DNA of 64,000 nucleotides from contig JANRLL010000003.1 of assembly GCA_033762715.1 (NCBI GenBank), positions 47,249 to 111,248 on the forward strand. Reading direction: 5' to 3'. The translations under genes were made by a program, and so were the position numbers. The notes below the pieces were generated by a model. It did not search any database. It was not told the origin of the DNA and saw only the letters and a list, made by a program, of their open reading frames with translations. Below, in pieces: positions 1-8,759 of the stretch. Each line of letters begins with the position of its first letter. Within the stretch, counting starts at the first letter, position 1. The stretch comes from JANRLL01 sp033762715 (lineage in GTDB: Bacteria; Pseudomonadota; Alphaproteobacteria; Rickettsiales; SXRF01).

Positions 1-264
1 ACCGGCCATTACGCACATATGTTGGGCAAAGCCCGCCATGAAGAATTAGAGCGCATTTCCGAAAGCGCCATTCTAGGGCGTGCCGTCGGTTTGAATGTAC
101 ATGCGGGTCATGGGCTCACCTATGACAATGTGAGTACGATTGCAGCCATTCCTGAAATTAGTGAACTCAATATCGGTCATTTCCTGATGGGTGAAGCGCT
201 GTTTGTTGGGCTGAGCGACGCCATTAAAAAAATGCGCAAAATTATGACCGAGGCGCGCAAATGA
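1..264 (+). CDS. pdxJ: Pyridoxine 5'-phosphate synthase, C-terminal part (cut by window edge)
   Basis: The reading frame is open from base 1, so only the last 87 residues or so of the protein are here. PdxJ condenses 1-deoxyxylulose 5-phosphate with 3-amino-2-oxopropyl phosphate to make pyridoxine 5'-phosphate, the last ring-forming step of the DXP-dependent vitamin B6 pathway in the cytosol. The remaining segment has family-typical motifs: TGHYA at the very start, the LNVHAGHGLTYDN loop, and the closing strand ELNIGHFLMGEALFVGL, which lines the phosphate-binding end of the TIM barrel. The stop overlaps the acpS start by 4 bases (ATGA), so the two are translationally coupled. The pdxJ-acpS pairing is common in proteobacteria and supports both calls. 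Confidence 0.95.
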   Translation, partial: TGHYAHMLGKARHEELERISESAILGRAVGLNVHAGHGLTYDNVSTIAAIPEISELNIGHFLMGEALFVGLSDAIKKMRKIMTEARK

Positions 265-662
265 TTATTGGCCTGGGCAATGACATCACTGATATTCGCC
301 GTATTGAGCAAAGCCTGAAGCACTATGGCAAGCGCTTTGAAGAGCGTATTTTTACTGCGCAGGAACAAAGCAAAGCCAAAAGCCGCAAAGATAAAGCCGC
401 TACCTACGCCAAGCGTTTTGCGGCCAAAGAAGCCTGCGCCAAAGCGCTGGGAACCGGTGTAGGAAAATCACTTGCCTGGTGCGAGATGGAAGTCACCAAC
501 CTGGCAAGCGGCGCCCCCACCCTGACGTTGCATGGCAAAGCCAAAAAGCTGCTGCAACGCCTAACACCGGCCGATCATACGGCGCAGATTTTGCTTACCT
601 TAAGCGATGAATATCCCTATGCGCAGGCGATCGTAATCATCCAAGCCATCCCCTCCGCATAA
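261..662 (+). CDS. acpS: Holo-[acyl-carrier-protein] synthase
   Basis: AcpS transfers the 4'-phosphopantetheine arm of coenzyme A to a serine of apo-acyl carrier protein, activating it for fatty acid and lipid A synthesis. The protein has 133 residues, the usual family size. The metal-binding residues are visible: Asp8 in the opening GLGNDITDI motif and Glu57 in RFAAKEACAKALGTG. The start overlaps the pdxJ stop by 4 bases, which fixes the ATG at 261. The last dozen residues are less conserved than the core. A gap of 91 bases follows before hemD, so the operon may end here. Confidence 0.95.
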   Translation: MIIGLGNDITDIRRIEQSLKHYGKRFEERIFTAQEQSKAKSRKDKAATYAKRFAAKEACAKALGTGVGKSLAWCEMEVTNLASGAPTLTLHGKAKKLLQRLTPADHTAQILLTLSDEYPYAQAIVIIQAIPSA

Positions 663-753
663 ACACGGCATAAATTGCGTTTGCCCTATCATGGTTTTAT
701 TTGCCATTGCGCATTTACAAAGTATGTTCTGGCTATAACGATGTAACGATGAA

Positions 754-1512
754 ATGCCTATGCCACATGAAACGATTCTAATCACTCGCCCTCTAAGTGA
801 AGACACGCGCTTTCAAGATGAATTGCACGAGCGCGGGTTTCGCACCATTCACGAACCACTCACCGAGATTTTTTTGCTGCATACTGCGCGCGCGCAAATT
901 GAAGCGGCCATGCGCACGGATCCGCACGGTGTGATCGTCACCAGCCAGCATGGTGTTAAAGCGTTAGCAGCCCTCAATGAATTGCGCGATATAGCCCTTA
1001 TCTGCGTCGGCAGCGCCACCGAAGAAGCGGCGCAAAATTTGGGCTTCACCCGCACGGTCGATGCCGGCGGCGATGTGGATCGCCTGATTCAATTTATCGC
1101 CGATGCCTATGATACCGAGTCGCGTTTTCTCTATATATCAGCCAACCATACGCGCACCGATTTGGTCACTACGCTGATGACCTATGGCATGGAAGCCGAG
1201 CGCATCATTGCTTATGAAGCCGAGCCCGTGCGGCAACTCTCAGATACGCTGGTTGAACAATTACGTCGCGGCCAATTAGATGCCGTCACGTTTTTATCAC
1301 AACGCAGCGCTTCTATTTTCCTCGAATTGGTCAATAGCGCCGATATTAATCCGGCCACCGATTGCCTGCATGCCTTTGCGCTGAGCGATGTCATTGCCGA
1401 AACCTTATCAGAAGTCAATTGGCAGGGTGTACATATTGCCCCGCAAGCCACGCTTGCATCTTTGATCGAGTGTATAGATAATGCCTTCAACCGGGAGAGT
1501 AGCGATGTCTGA
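754..1512 (+). CDS. hemD: Uroporphyrinogen-III synthase
   Basis: HemD closes and inverts ring D of hydroxymethylbilane to give uroporphyrinogen III, the branch point to heme and corrinoids. The protein has 252 residues. The family is poorly conserved, but typical elements are present: ILITRPLSED at the N-terminus, VIVTSQHGVKAL at the end of the first half-domain, CVGSATEEAAQNLGF in the hinge region, and VTFLSQRSASIFLELV near the C-terminus. The stop overlaps the next gene by 8 bases. The following mitofilin-like and HemY-like genes form the usual alphaproteobacterial hem cluster, but hemC is not adjacent here. An alternative ATG lies two codons downstream at 760. Confidence 0.88.
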   Translation: MPMPHETILITRPLSEDTRFQDELHERGFRTIHEPLTEIFLLHTARAQIEAAMRTDPHGVIVTSQHGVKALAALNELRDIALICVGSATEEAAQNLGFTRTVDAGGDVDRLIQFIADAYDTESRFLYISANHTRTDLVTTLMTYGMEAERIIAYEAEPVRQLSDTLVEQLRRGQLDAVTFLSQRSASIFLELVNSADINPATDCLHAFALSDVIAETLSEVNWQGVHIAPQATLASLIECIDNAFNRESSDV

Positions 1513-2548
1513 CACACAAACGCCTTTTACGCCCACCCCGCCTCCTAATAAGGCTGCGGCTGCCGTTAAAAAGTTCGTCTTCACCATGGGCGTGCTACTG
1601 GTTTTTTGGCTTATTTTTTTACAAGTTGTCCCACGTGTATTATTCCCCTCCACCCCGTCTGAGCCCGCACAAGCACCAGTGACGCACGACCAGGCCTCGC
1701 AAGATGTGCCTGCCGACACCGCCGAGCCTATAGCACTTCCCGATGATGCTATCGGCAAATTAGAGGCAAAGATTCAGGCGCTCGAGTCACTAGTAACCAA
1801 TGGCGCGCCCGCTACTGGTTCGCACCTAGAGCAGCGCCTGGACGCATTAGAAACTAATTTTGCGCAATTACCCAAATCAGACGCCAGCGAACCGATTGAT
1901 GAAGAGCTGGTGATAGAATTGGAAGCAAAAATAGCCGAGCAGTCGCAGGCCATCGCCGAACTGCGTAGTGAGCTGCAACAGCTGCAAACAACGACGAAAC
2001 ATGAGCTTTCTTTATGGGTTGCGATACAGGAGCTAGACCGCGCGCTGCAAGAAGGCAACTCCTTCGAGCCACTGCTGGCAACTATTGCCGCCAAAACCGC
2101 AAATGATGCAGCTATCACGGCTATCACCACCCAGCTTGCAGCTTATGCGAAAACCGGCGTGCCAACTTTAGCGCAGCTGCAAAAGCAATTAGACGATGCG
2201 ATTCTTGCAGGTTTGCATCCTAAAAAGGAAGGCATCTCACTTCTGGACAATGCGCGTTCGCTGGTCACCATCCGCAAGGTCGGCAATGTCGCTGGCAGCG
2301 ATGATGCAGCCGTCATGGCACGTTTAGAGCTGCAAGTGAACAAAGGCGATATTGCGCAAGCGCGGCACGAATTTATGCAACTATCCGCAACCGCGCAGCA
2401 AGCCATGGGTAATTGGAAAACCCAGGCAGAAAGCTATCTCAATGCGCGCGCTTTGCTTGCAAATTTACGCGCCCTGGTTATGACACCCGCAACACCTGCC
2501 GCTCCAGTGGCCCCTGCTGCTGTTGATATTCAACCGACACAACCATAA
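1505..2548 (+). CDS. Mitofilin-like (Mic60-like) inner-membrane protein
   Basis: This is a 347-residue protein with one membrane segment at about residues 24-45 (FVFTMGVLLVFWLIFLQVV), a Pro/Ala/Glu-rich stretch, a heptad-rich coiled coil at about residues 85-165, and a helical C-terminal half. That architecture, between hemD and hemY, matches the alphaproteobacterial ancestors of mitochondrial mitofilin, which shape the inner membrane. The frame is open from 1481, but the ATG at 1505 has a GGGAGAG ribosome-binding site just upstream and leads directly into the membrane segment, so I chose it. The family call rests on architecture and context more than on sequence motifs. The tail is Ala/Pro-rich and probably disordered. 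Confidence 0.72.
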   Translation: MSDTQTPFTPTPPPNKAAAAVKKFVFTMGVLLVFWLIFLQVVPRVLFPSTPSEPAQAPVTHDQASQDVPADTAEPIALPDDAIGKLEAKIQALESLVTNGAPATGSHLEQRLDALETNFAQLPKSDASEPIDEELVIELEAKIAEQSQAIAELRSELQQLQTTTKHELSLWVAIQELDRALQEGNSFEPLLATIAAKTANDAAITAITTQLAAYAKTGVPTLAQLQKQLDDAILAGLHPKKEGISLLDNARSLVTIRKVGNVAGSDDAAVMARLELQVNKGDIAQARHEFMQLSATAQQAMGNWKTQAESYLNARALLANLRALVMTPATPAAPVAPAAVDIQPTQP

Positions 2549-2554
2549 ACATCT

Positions 2555-3628
2555 ATGATTAACCTGATTCTCTTTCTGATCGTGCTGGCATGTGTGGGGA
2601 TCATTACCTCATGGGTGGCAGAAAATCCGGGGCAGGTGACGATGTATTGGTTCGATTATCGTATCGACACCAGCGTTGCCGGGTTACTCATTCTAACGGG
2701 CCTAACTGCCATTGCCATTACGCTTGCCTGGCTCATGCTGCGGCGCCTGCTCGGTGCGCCCTCACGGCTGATACATCACCGCCAATTGAAACACTATAAA
2801 CAAGCGATCAGCGAACTCACCTATAGCGTAGCGGCATTGGCCGCGGCTGATCCTAAGGGAGCCGAGCTGCATACGAAAAAAGCAGAAAAACTCATCGGTC
2901 GCTCGCCACTCACCGTCATGCTTTCTGCGCAAATCGCACGCAGCCAAGGTAAAGATGACGCAACGCGTGAACTGCTTGAGCAACTGCTGGACTATAAAGA
3001 AACGGAATATCTGGCCGCGCGCAGCTTAAGCGATGCGGCCAATCAGCAAAAATTATTTCCGACCGCTTTGGAATTAGCAGAACGCGCCTATGCAATCGGC
3101 CCCAAAGATGCTCAGTCGGCAAGCGCGGTGGTGAGTTTGCATGTGCGCCTTGGCCAGTGGCAGGAAGCGCTGCTTGCCATCCGTAAAGCGCATTATGCTA
3201 GCCGCGCGGAGAAACGCCGGCATCTGGGTCTGGTACATTTGCAACAAGGCCTTACCTTGCTACAAACCCAGCATCATGAAGAAGCGCTAACGCAAGCCAA
3301 AGCCTGTTTTGCATTGCTGGCGGATTTTCCACCTGCCGCCATTTTCACGGCGCAAGCCTTTGCGGCAAACGGCCAATCCAAAAAGGCAGTGCAAATTATC
3401 AAGCAAGGCTGGAACCACACGCCGCATCCGCAACTCATTACGGCGTTGCGCCAGATTACCCAACAAGAGCCGTATGAGAAACAACGCCAGCTCATTGCTG
3501 CAATTACGCATAATCAACCAACACCAGCAGGCATGCACTGGCATTGCAACCAATGCGGCAATCATCAAGAGGAATGGACCATCCACTGCCTGGAATGTGG
3601 CGGGTTTGATAGCCTGATATGGAAGTAA
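2555..3628 (+). CDS. hemY: HemY-like TPR membrane protein with C-terminal zinc ribbon
   Basis: The 357-residue protein has two N-terminal membrane segments (about residues 2-18 and 40-64), a linker rich in basic residues, and a helical TPR-like region at about residues 90-310. The C-terminus carries CNQCGN...CLECGG, a four-cysteine ribbon resembling the rubredoxin-like domain of LapB. HemY proteins of this type lie in heme clusters; their exact role is unclear, and they are not the protoporphyrinogen oxidase that shares the name. The gene begins 6 bases after the mitofilin-like gene, so co-transcription is likely. It converges with the following minus-strand gene, with a single base between the stops. 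Confidence 0.85.
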   Translation: MINLILFLIVLACVGIITSWVAENPGQVTMYWFDYRIDTSVAGLLILTGLTAIAITLAWLMLRRLLGAPSRLIHHRQLKHYKQAISELTYSVAALAAADPKGAELHTKKAEKLIGRSPLTVMLSAQIARSQGKDDATRELLEQLLDYKETEYLAARSLSDAANQQKLFPTALELAERAYAIGPKDAQSASAVVSLHVRLGQWQEALLAIRKAHYASRAEKRRHLGLVHLQQGLTLLQTQHHEEALTQAKACFALLADFPPAAIFTAQAFAANGQSKKAVQIIKQGWNHTPHPQLITALRQITQQEPYEKQRQLIAAITHNQPTPAGMHWHCNQCGNHQEEWTIHCLECGGFDSLIWK

Positions 3629-3629
3629 A

Positions 3630-4298
3630 TTAAAGCTGAGGTGAGGTTGCTGCCGATGGCAAGGCTTGGTTTGCTGGATCGGGAATGAGTGATCCATCCA
3701 CCGATGCGTCCTCTTCCTTCGCTTTATTATCTTGCGGAATATCCTTAAAGACAGGCTTCGCATTGGCGAGGCGCTTTTCGGGCAAGATAGACGCGTCTTC
3801 TCGCATCACCGGCAACAATTTGGTCACAGCAGGCGGTGGCTCAGCAGCGCCCGTTCCTTGGTAACCCACTAAGCGATGTTCCCAACCTGGCATAGGCTGA
3901 CGGTAGCACATCACATCTTGGAAACTGCGATAACAATAGGAAGTAGGAACCGGCAAATGCGGTTTTGGCGGCGGCGGAGGTTCTAATACCCATTGGTAGA
4001 ATTTTTCCGAGCCTTCATAAATATCGTTTTTCACCTTGTTGGCCAGGCTCAGGCTTTTATCTTTGACGTTGGTTCTAGCATCATTGCCCGCGCGCGACAG
4101 GCTTCCTTCCACCATGGTTTTCCCATCCGGATAAGCAGCACGTTTGGTGGCCGTTTGTTCGGTGACGGTAGTGGTTGAGGTGGTGGTTGCCGTCGTGGTC
4201 GACTGGGCGGTACTAGCTGTCAACGGTTGCATCGTCTGCGCATAGGCCGCGCTAAACAGGCTAAAAACCAATGAGATGGATATGAATAGGTGGCGCAC
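3630..4298 (-). CDS. Secreted alphaproteobacterial protein of unknown function
   Basis: This 222-residue protein begins with a clear signal peptide (about residues 1-20, cleavage near AYAQ). A Thr/Ser-rich segment follows, then a short domain with the pattern YCYRSFQDVMCYRQPMPG, a small motif I associate with uncharacterised exported proteins of alphaproteobacteria. Two cysteines in the motif could form a disulfide in the periplasm. The start is GTG, preceded by an unusually strong ribosome-binding site (AAGGAGG, four bases from the GTG). The C-terminal third looks disordered. No enzymatic motif is visible. It lies downstream of the gat gene block but has its own 67-base upstream gap. Confidence 0.75.
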   Translation of the reverse strand: MRHLFISISLVFSLFSAAYAQTMQPLTASTAQSTTTATTTSTTTVTEQTATKRAAYPDGKTMVEGSLSRAGNDARTNVKDKSLSLANKVKNDIYEGSEKFYQWVLEPPPPPKPHLPVPTSYCYRSFQDVMCYRQPMPGWEHRLVGYQGTGAAEPPPAVTKLLPVMREDASILPEKRLANAKPVFKDIPQDNKAKEEDASVDGSLIPDPANQALPSAATSPQL

Positions 4299-4365
4299 GT
4301 CCCCTCCTTAACTCAGTCAGCAAGCGTTATACATGCTGATTTAGAGTGCAAACATCATGCCACAA

Positions 4366-4989
4366 TTAAGCGGATGGGCGCAAGCGAGCAAATTCTTCAA
4401 TAAATCGCTTTATATCAGTCGCTTGTAGATAAGGGATCAGCGGCAGAATGGCCGTCCCATCCAGCTGCCACCAACGGGTAGCCAGTAAACGCTCAATGGT
4501 TGCCTCGTCAAAGCGCTTGCGAATTTCACGGGCCGGATTGCCGGCAACAAGTGCATAAGGCGCCACATCGCGTGTAACCACTGCCCGCGCACCAATCACG
4601 GCGCCATGCCCAATCGTAACCCCCGACATGATGGTTGCGCCACTGCCGATCCACACATCCGAGCCAATGGTCACATGACCGCGCGAGGCGACATGATCCT
4701 GCATACGCGGCGCTGCTGGCCATTGGTCTTTAAGACCAGAAAACGGATAGGTCGTAATCCAATCCATGCGGTGATTGCCACCCATGAAAATTTCAACCTT
4801 ATCTGCAATCGAGCAATAGCGACCGATGGTAAGTTTCACCTGTGACGACGGATGGCGTATAATCGGCGCGCCATATGAATAATCACCTATGTCATAGCCA
4901 TAGCGCTCACTGTATTTCGTCAGATGCAGCCGAGTCAGGTTCGTAGGATTAGTATAGCGGCTGAGTAGCTTTTCGATCCAAGGCGCCAT
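4366..4989 (-). CDS. CatB-related hexapeptide-repeat O-acetyltransferase
   Basis: A 207-residue member of the xenobiotic/CatB acetyltransferase family. It uses acetyl-CoA to acetylate a hydroxyl, in some relatives chloramphenicol or streptogramin A, in most an unknown sugar or metabolite. The left-handed beta-helix repeats are visible around residues 50-150 (IGRYCSIADKVEIFMGG, VTIGSDVWIGSGATIMSGV, IGHGAVIGARAVVTRDV), as is the catalytic histidine in the GGNHRMDWITTYPF loop. The C-terminus ends with the usual AGNPAREIRKRF helix. The ATG overlaps the gatB stop by one base (TAATG), so it is probably co-transcribed with the gat genes. The substrate cannot be predicted; a drug-resistance role should not be assumed. 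Confidence 0.85.
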   Translation of the reverse strand: MAPWIEKLLSRYTNPTNLTRLHLTKYSERYGYDIGDYSYGAPIIRHPSSQVKLTIGRYCSIADKVEIFMGGNHRMDWITTYPFSGLKDQWPAAPRMQDHVASRGHVTIGSDVWIGSGATIMSGVTIGHGAVIGARAVVTRDVAPYALVAGNPAREIRKRFDEATIERLLATRWWQLDGTAILPLIPYLQATDIKRFIEEFARLRPSA

Positions 4990-6437
4990 TACGCACTCAG
5001 CTTCGATTTGAGCAGCTCGTTGACGGCTGCCGGATTGGCTTTGCCGCCGGTTGCCTTCATGACTTGGCCGACGAAGAAGGCAAATAATTTATCTTTGCCG
5101 CTGCGATACTCAGCGACTTTATCGCCATTGGCTGCAATCACCTCATCGATGATTTTTTCAATCGCGCCGGTATCGGTGACTTGTTTCAAGCCTTGACGCT
5201 CAACAATCGCCAGCGCATCATCGCCACTTTCAAACATTTTATCGAGTACATCTTTAGCGATTTTACCCGAAATCGTGTTGTCTTTAATGAGGGCGAGCAA
5301 GCCTGCAAACTTATCAGCGCTGATGGGAGAATCCGTCAACTCCACACCTAATTTATTCAAACGCCCAAACAGCTCGCTGGTCATCCAGTTTGCCGCAAGC
5401 TTCGCATCAGCCTTGGTCACCAGCGCTTCAAAATATTCAGTCGATTCTTTTTCAGCCACAATCACGCTGGCATCATAGGCTGACAAGCCAAAGGATTGCA
5501 TATAGCGATTTTGTTTTTGATCCGGCAATTCCGGCAGCTGCTTTTTAATGTCGTCCACATAGCTTTGCGTAATTTCCAACGGCAATAAATCAGGGTCGGG
5601 GAAGTAACGGTAATCCATCGCATCTTCTTTACTGCGCATGGTGCGGGTTTCGCCTTTGCTGGAGTCAAACAGGCGGGTTTCTTGATTGATGGTGCCGCCG
5701 CTTTCCAAAATCTCCACCTGGCGCATGGCTTCAAATTCAATAGCCTTATGCAGGAAGCGCACCGAATTCACGTTCTTAATTTCGCAGCGCGTGCCATATG
5801 GCTCGCCGGCTTTGCGCACAGATACGTTGGCGTCGCAACGCAGATTGCCTTTTTCCATATCGCCGTCACAGGTGCCGATATAGCGCAGGATCGAGCGCAG
5901 TTTTTTAATATAGGCCGCTGCTTCATCGGCCGATCGCATATCGGGTTCGGATACGATTTCCATGAGGGCAACGCCCGCGCGGTTCAAATCGATATAACTG
6001 AATTTGGGGTTATATTCATGCAAGCTTTTGCCAGCATCTTGCTCGATGTGAATACGCGTAACACCCACTTTTTTGGTGGCGCCATCGTCCAGATCGAGAA
6101 TGATCTCGCCTTTGCCCACGATTGGATCAAGGTATTGGGAAATCTGATAGCCTTGCGGCAGATCGGGATAAAAATAATTTTTACGGTCAAACACGCTGCG
6201 CAGATTAATCTGCGCGCCCAGCGCCAGACCTGTTTTTACGGCCGCTTCAATCGCCGCCGCATTAATCACCGGCAGCATACCAGGCATACCCGCGTCGACG
6301 AACGATACATTATCGTTCGGTTCGCTGCCAAACGCCACCGGCGCGCCAGAAAATAATTTCGACTTGGTGGTGACCTGCGCATGCACCTCAAGCCCGATCA
6401 CGATTTCCCAGTCACCCGTATTGCCTTTAATAAACAT
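4989..6437 (-). CDS. gatB: Aspartyl/glutamyl-tRNA(Asn/Gln) amidotransferase subunit B
   Basis: GatB is the kinase and tRNA-binding subunit of GatCAB, which converts Glu-tRNA(Gln) and/or Asp-tRNA(Asn) to the amide. At 482 residues it is full length. Recognisable blocks are WEIVIGLEVHAQVTTKSKLF at the N-terminus, NRAGVALMEIVSEPD, CDGDMEKGNLRCDANVSV, EIKNVNSVRFLHKAIEFE and DYRYFPDPDLLPL. The C-terminal YqeY-like tail ends in KANPAAVNELLKSKL. It lies downstream of gatA with a small membrane methyltransferase gene between them. The presence of GatCAB implies an indirect route for at least one of Gln-tRNA or Asn-tRNA. Confidence 0.97.
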   Translation of the reverse strand: MFIKGNTGDWEIVIGLEVHAQVTTKSKLFSGAPVAFGSEPNDNVSFVDAGMPGMLPVINAAAIEAAVKTGLALGAQINLRSVFDRKNYFYPDLPQGYQISQYLDPIVGKGEIILDLDDGATKKVGVTRIHIEQDAGKSLHEYNPKFSYIDLNRAGVALMEIVSEPDMRSADEAAAYIKKLRSILRYIGTCDGDMEKGNLRCDANVSVRKAGEPYGTRCEIKNVNSVRFLHKAIEFEAMRQVEILESGGTINQETRLFDSSKGETRTMRSKEDAMDYRYFPDPDLLPLEITQSYVDDIKKQLPELPDQKQNRYMQSFGLSAYDASVIVAEKESTEYFEALVTKADAKLAANWMTSELFGRLNKLGVELTDSPISADKFAGLLALIKDNTISGKIAKDVLDKMFESGDDALAIVERQGLKQVTDTGAIEKIIDEVIAANGDKVAEYRSGKDKLFAFFVGQVMKATGGKANPAAVNELLKSKLSA

Positions 6438-6450
6438 TCGCTCACGCCTC

Positions 6451-7077
6451 TTACGGTAAAACCAGCATGACCGGAATCACGCCGGACTCATGCAATGTTT
6501 CTAATAATTCAAATAGCGGAAGCGCCATAAAAAATGGCACCGCATCCATCATCGTATGGCGAATAAAATAAGGCCTGGTCAGCACTTCCTGCGGTTCCTG
6601 CCATAGGGTGAATTTGGGAATCCAACGCGGCACCTCTGCTTTATACACACGATACGCATCACCAAATTTATGCTCTAAAAAGGCTTCTTCCTTAGCAACC
6701 ACCTGCTTGTAATACGCCAAAAATGTAATAACTAGTAACACTAGTATACTGACGCTGCCCGACTGAAGCCCAATACCCAGCAGTCCGATAAATGAGAAAA
6801 CATAAAGCGGGTTGCGCACAATTGCATAAGGCCCCATGCGCATGATGCCTTCATTTTTAATGCCGCCAATATACGATGAACAATAGGCGCGACCTAATAC
6901 ACATATGATCACCAAAAAATAACCACCCCAATCGCCTAGCTCATGCCACAGACTATCGGGATTGGCCATACCCATGGAAAAAACAATCAGCGGAATAAGC
7001 AGCATAACAAACCAACGACTATGGCGTTGGCGAGCCTTAAGCAATTTAGGTGTCGGTTGTGCAGTACCAGCTGTCAT
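6451..7077 (-). CDS. Isoprenylcysteine carboxyl methyltransferase-like integral membrane protein
   Basis: A 208-residue protein with several membrane segments and the SAM-binding signature of the ICMT/PEMT superfamily: GPYAIVRNPLYVFSFIGLLG around residues 80-100 and a conserved acidic loop VAKEEAFLEHKFGDAYRVYK around 130-150. Bacterial members methylate small lipids or phosphatidylethanolamine, or have unknown substrates; the target here cannot be read from sequence. The gene sits inside the gat block: its start overlaps the gatA stop by 4 bases and it ends 13 bases before gatB. The tight spacing implies co-transcription, though no functional link to tRNA amidation is evident. Confidence 0.78.
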   Translation of the reverse strand: MTAGTAQPTPKLLKARQRHSRWFVMLLIPLIVFSMGMANPDSLWHELGDWGGYFLVIICVLGRAYCSSYIGGIKNEGIMRMGPYAIVRNPLYVFSFIGLLGIGLQSGSVSILVLLVITFLAYYKQVVAKEEAFLEHKFGDAYRVYKAEVPRWIPKFTLWQEPQEVLTRPYFIRHTMMDAVPFFMALPLFELLETLHESGVIPVMLVLP

Positions 7078-8552
7078 GCTGCAACTCCTTGCGGTTTGGC
7101 GGTAAAGCCAATGGCCTGCTCTAACGCATAGGCCGTGTTAAGCACGCCTTCTTCATCGAAGGCTTTGCCGATAATCTGTAAGCCGAGCGGCAGGCCGTCT
7201 TTATTCAGCGCACCTGGAATCGAAATGCCAGGCAACCCCGCCAGCGATGTCGGCACGGTGAATACGTCATTTAAATACATCTCCACCGGATCGCTTGGTT
7301 TGTAATCAAAACCAAAGGGCGCCGAAGGTGCCGTGGGCGTTAAAATCGTATCGACTTTCTCAAATGCTTTTTTGAAATCATCGGCAATTAACCAGCGCAC
7401 GCGTTGCGCTTTTTTGTAGTAGGCATCGTAATAACCGGCAGATAGCACATAGGTGCCAATCATGATGCGGCGTTTCACTTCGCGGCCAAAGCCTGCCGCA
7501 CGCGTTTTCTCATACAGATCAACCAAATTACCCGATTCCGGCAACACGCGCAGGCCGTAACGTACGCCGTCATAACGCGCAAGGTTAGACGAGCATTCAG
7601 CTGGTGCAACAATATAATAGGTGGCTAGCGCATATTTCGTATGAGGCAGCGAAATATCCACAATCTCCGCACCCGCCTCTTTCAGCAGCGCAATCGCTTT
7701 ATCCCACATAGCCGCAATCTCAGGATTTAAACCATCCGGACGGTATTCTTTAGGAATGCCGATTTTTTTGCCTTTGATATTACCGGTGAGTGCTTTCTCA
7801 AAATCAGGCACATCCATTTTCACCGACGTCGAATCTTTCGCATCATGACCGCACATCACGTTGAGCATAATGGCGCTATCGCGCACGGTGCGAGTGATCG
7901 GCCCTGCTTGATCGAGCGAAGAGGCAAACGCAACCACACCCCAGCGCGACACGCGGCCGTAAGTTGGTTTAATGCCCACAATACCGCAGAAAGATGCCGG
8001 TTGGCGGATCGAACCACCGGTGTCAGTGCCCAAACCAATCGGGCATAAATTCGCAGCAACCGCTGAGGCCGATCCACCGGATGAGCCGCCTGGCACTAGG
8101 GCTTGGCCATCTTTCTGCCAGGGTGATTTAACCGGCCCATAATAGGAGGTGAGATTGGCTGAGCCCATCGCGAATTCATCAAGGTTCAGCTTGCCCAGCA
8201 TCACGCCGCCTTGCTGCCAGCATTTGGTGGTAACGGTTGATTCATAGGGTGGCTTGAAGCCATCTAATATATGCGACGCGGCGGTGGTCAGCACGTCTTT
8301 GGTGCAGAATAAATCTTTCACACCCACCGGCACACCTTCAATCAACCCCACCTCACCTTTCGCCAGCCTGCCATCTGCGGCTTTAGCCATCTCGATGGCT
8401 TTATCGCGGGTGATGGTGATGAACGAATTATAATGGCCATTGGTTTTTTCAATCGCGCTCAAATGCGCTTCGGCCAATTCAACGGCTGAGAATTGTTTGG
8501 CCTTCAGGCCATCGCGCATTTGCGCTAGGGTTAGGCTATTGAGCGTGGTCAT
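7074..8552 (-). CDS. gatA: Aspartyl/glutamyl-tRNA(Asn/Gln) amidotransferase subunit A
   Basis: GatA is the glutaminase subunit of GatCAB and belongs to the amidase signature family; it frees ammonia from glutamine for GatB. The protein has 492 residues, normal for the family. The Ser-cis-Ser-Lys triad is recognisable: the Lys in EGVPVGVKDLFC, the cis-Ser in PGGSSGGSASAVAANL, and the nucleophile in TDTGGSIRQPASFCGIVG. A GGAG ribosome-binding site stands 9 bases before the ATG. The start is overlapped by the end of a small upstream gene (8536-8757), giving the order gatC, small gene, gatA. Confidence 0.97.
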   Translation of the reverse strand: MTTLNSLTLAQMRDGLKAKQFSAVELAEAHLSAIEKTNGHYNSFITITRDKAIEMAKAADGRLAKGEVGLIEGVPVGVKDLFCTKDVLTTAASHILDGFKPPYESTVTTKCWQQGGVMLGKLNLDEFAMGSANLTSYYGPVKSPWQKDGQALVPGGSSGGSASAVAANLCPIGLGTDTGGSIRQPASFCGIVGIKPTYGRVSRWGVVAFASSLDQAGPITRTVRDSAIMLNVMCGHDAKDSTSVKMDVPDFEKALTGNIKGKKIGIPKEYRPDGLNPEIAAMWDKAIALLKEAGAEIVDISLPHTKYALATYYIVAPAECSSNLARYDGVRYGLRVLPESGNLVDLYEKTRAAGFGREVKRRIMIGTYVLSAGYYDAYYKKAQRVRWLIADDFKKAFEKVDTILTPTAPSAPFGFDYKPSDPVEMYLNDVFTVPTSLAGLPGISIPGALNKDGLPLGLQIIGKAFDEEGVLNTAYALEQAIGFTAKPQGVAA

Positions 8553-8757
8553 GATCAGTATCTCCGGAGGCAGCCTGCGCGGTAAGGTGCGAAATGGCGC
8601 TAGTCAGGCGGGCCAATGTTTTTTCAATATCGGCAATCAAAGCATTTTTTTCGTCTTCATTGGGCACTTCAGAAGCCAGCAATGTCTTTAATTGCTCATT
8701 AATGCGCTGCATTTCCGAGGCGGCAAACGAGGTGATAAAATCTCTATCATCCATCAT
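8536..8757 (-). CDS. Small helical protein between gatC and gatA, function unknown
   Basis: This 73-residue frame fills the space between gatC and gatA: it starts 2 bases after the gatC stop and runs 17 bases into gatA. The predicted protein is helical and acidic, with the pattern EMQRINEQLKTLL...DEKNALIADIEKTLARL suggesting a short coiled coil, and a hydrophilic Asp/His tail. I do not recognise a family. The tight packing in an operon and the sensible composition argue that it is real, but a chance frame in a spacer cannot be excluded. It could be a lineage-specific accessory of the amidotransferase complex; that is conjecture from position only. Confidence 0.55.
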   Translation of the reverse strand: MMDDRDFITSFAASEMQRINEQLKTLLASEVPNEDEKNALIADIEKTLARLTSAISHLTAQAASGDTDHDHAQ

Positions 8758-8759
8758 GT

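Noticed and set aside
4366..4989. CatB-like gene as an antibiotic-resistance determinant
   Set aside because: The fold family is broad, the gene is embedded in a housekeeping operon, and there are no signs of mobility, so a resistance role is not supported.
5682..6356. A 224-codon plus-strand frame opposite gatB
   Set aside because: It lies wholly within the well-conserved gatB gene on the other strand, has no recognisable domain, and its composition (His/Ile/Phe-rich) is that of an antisense shadow.
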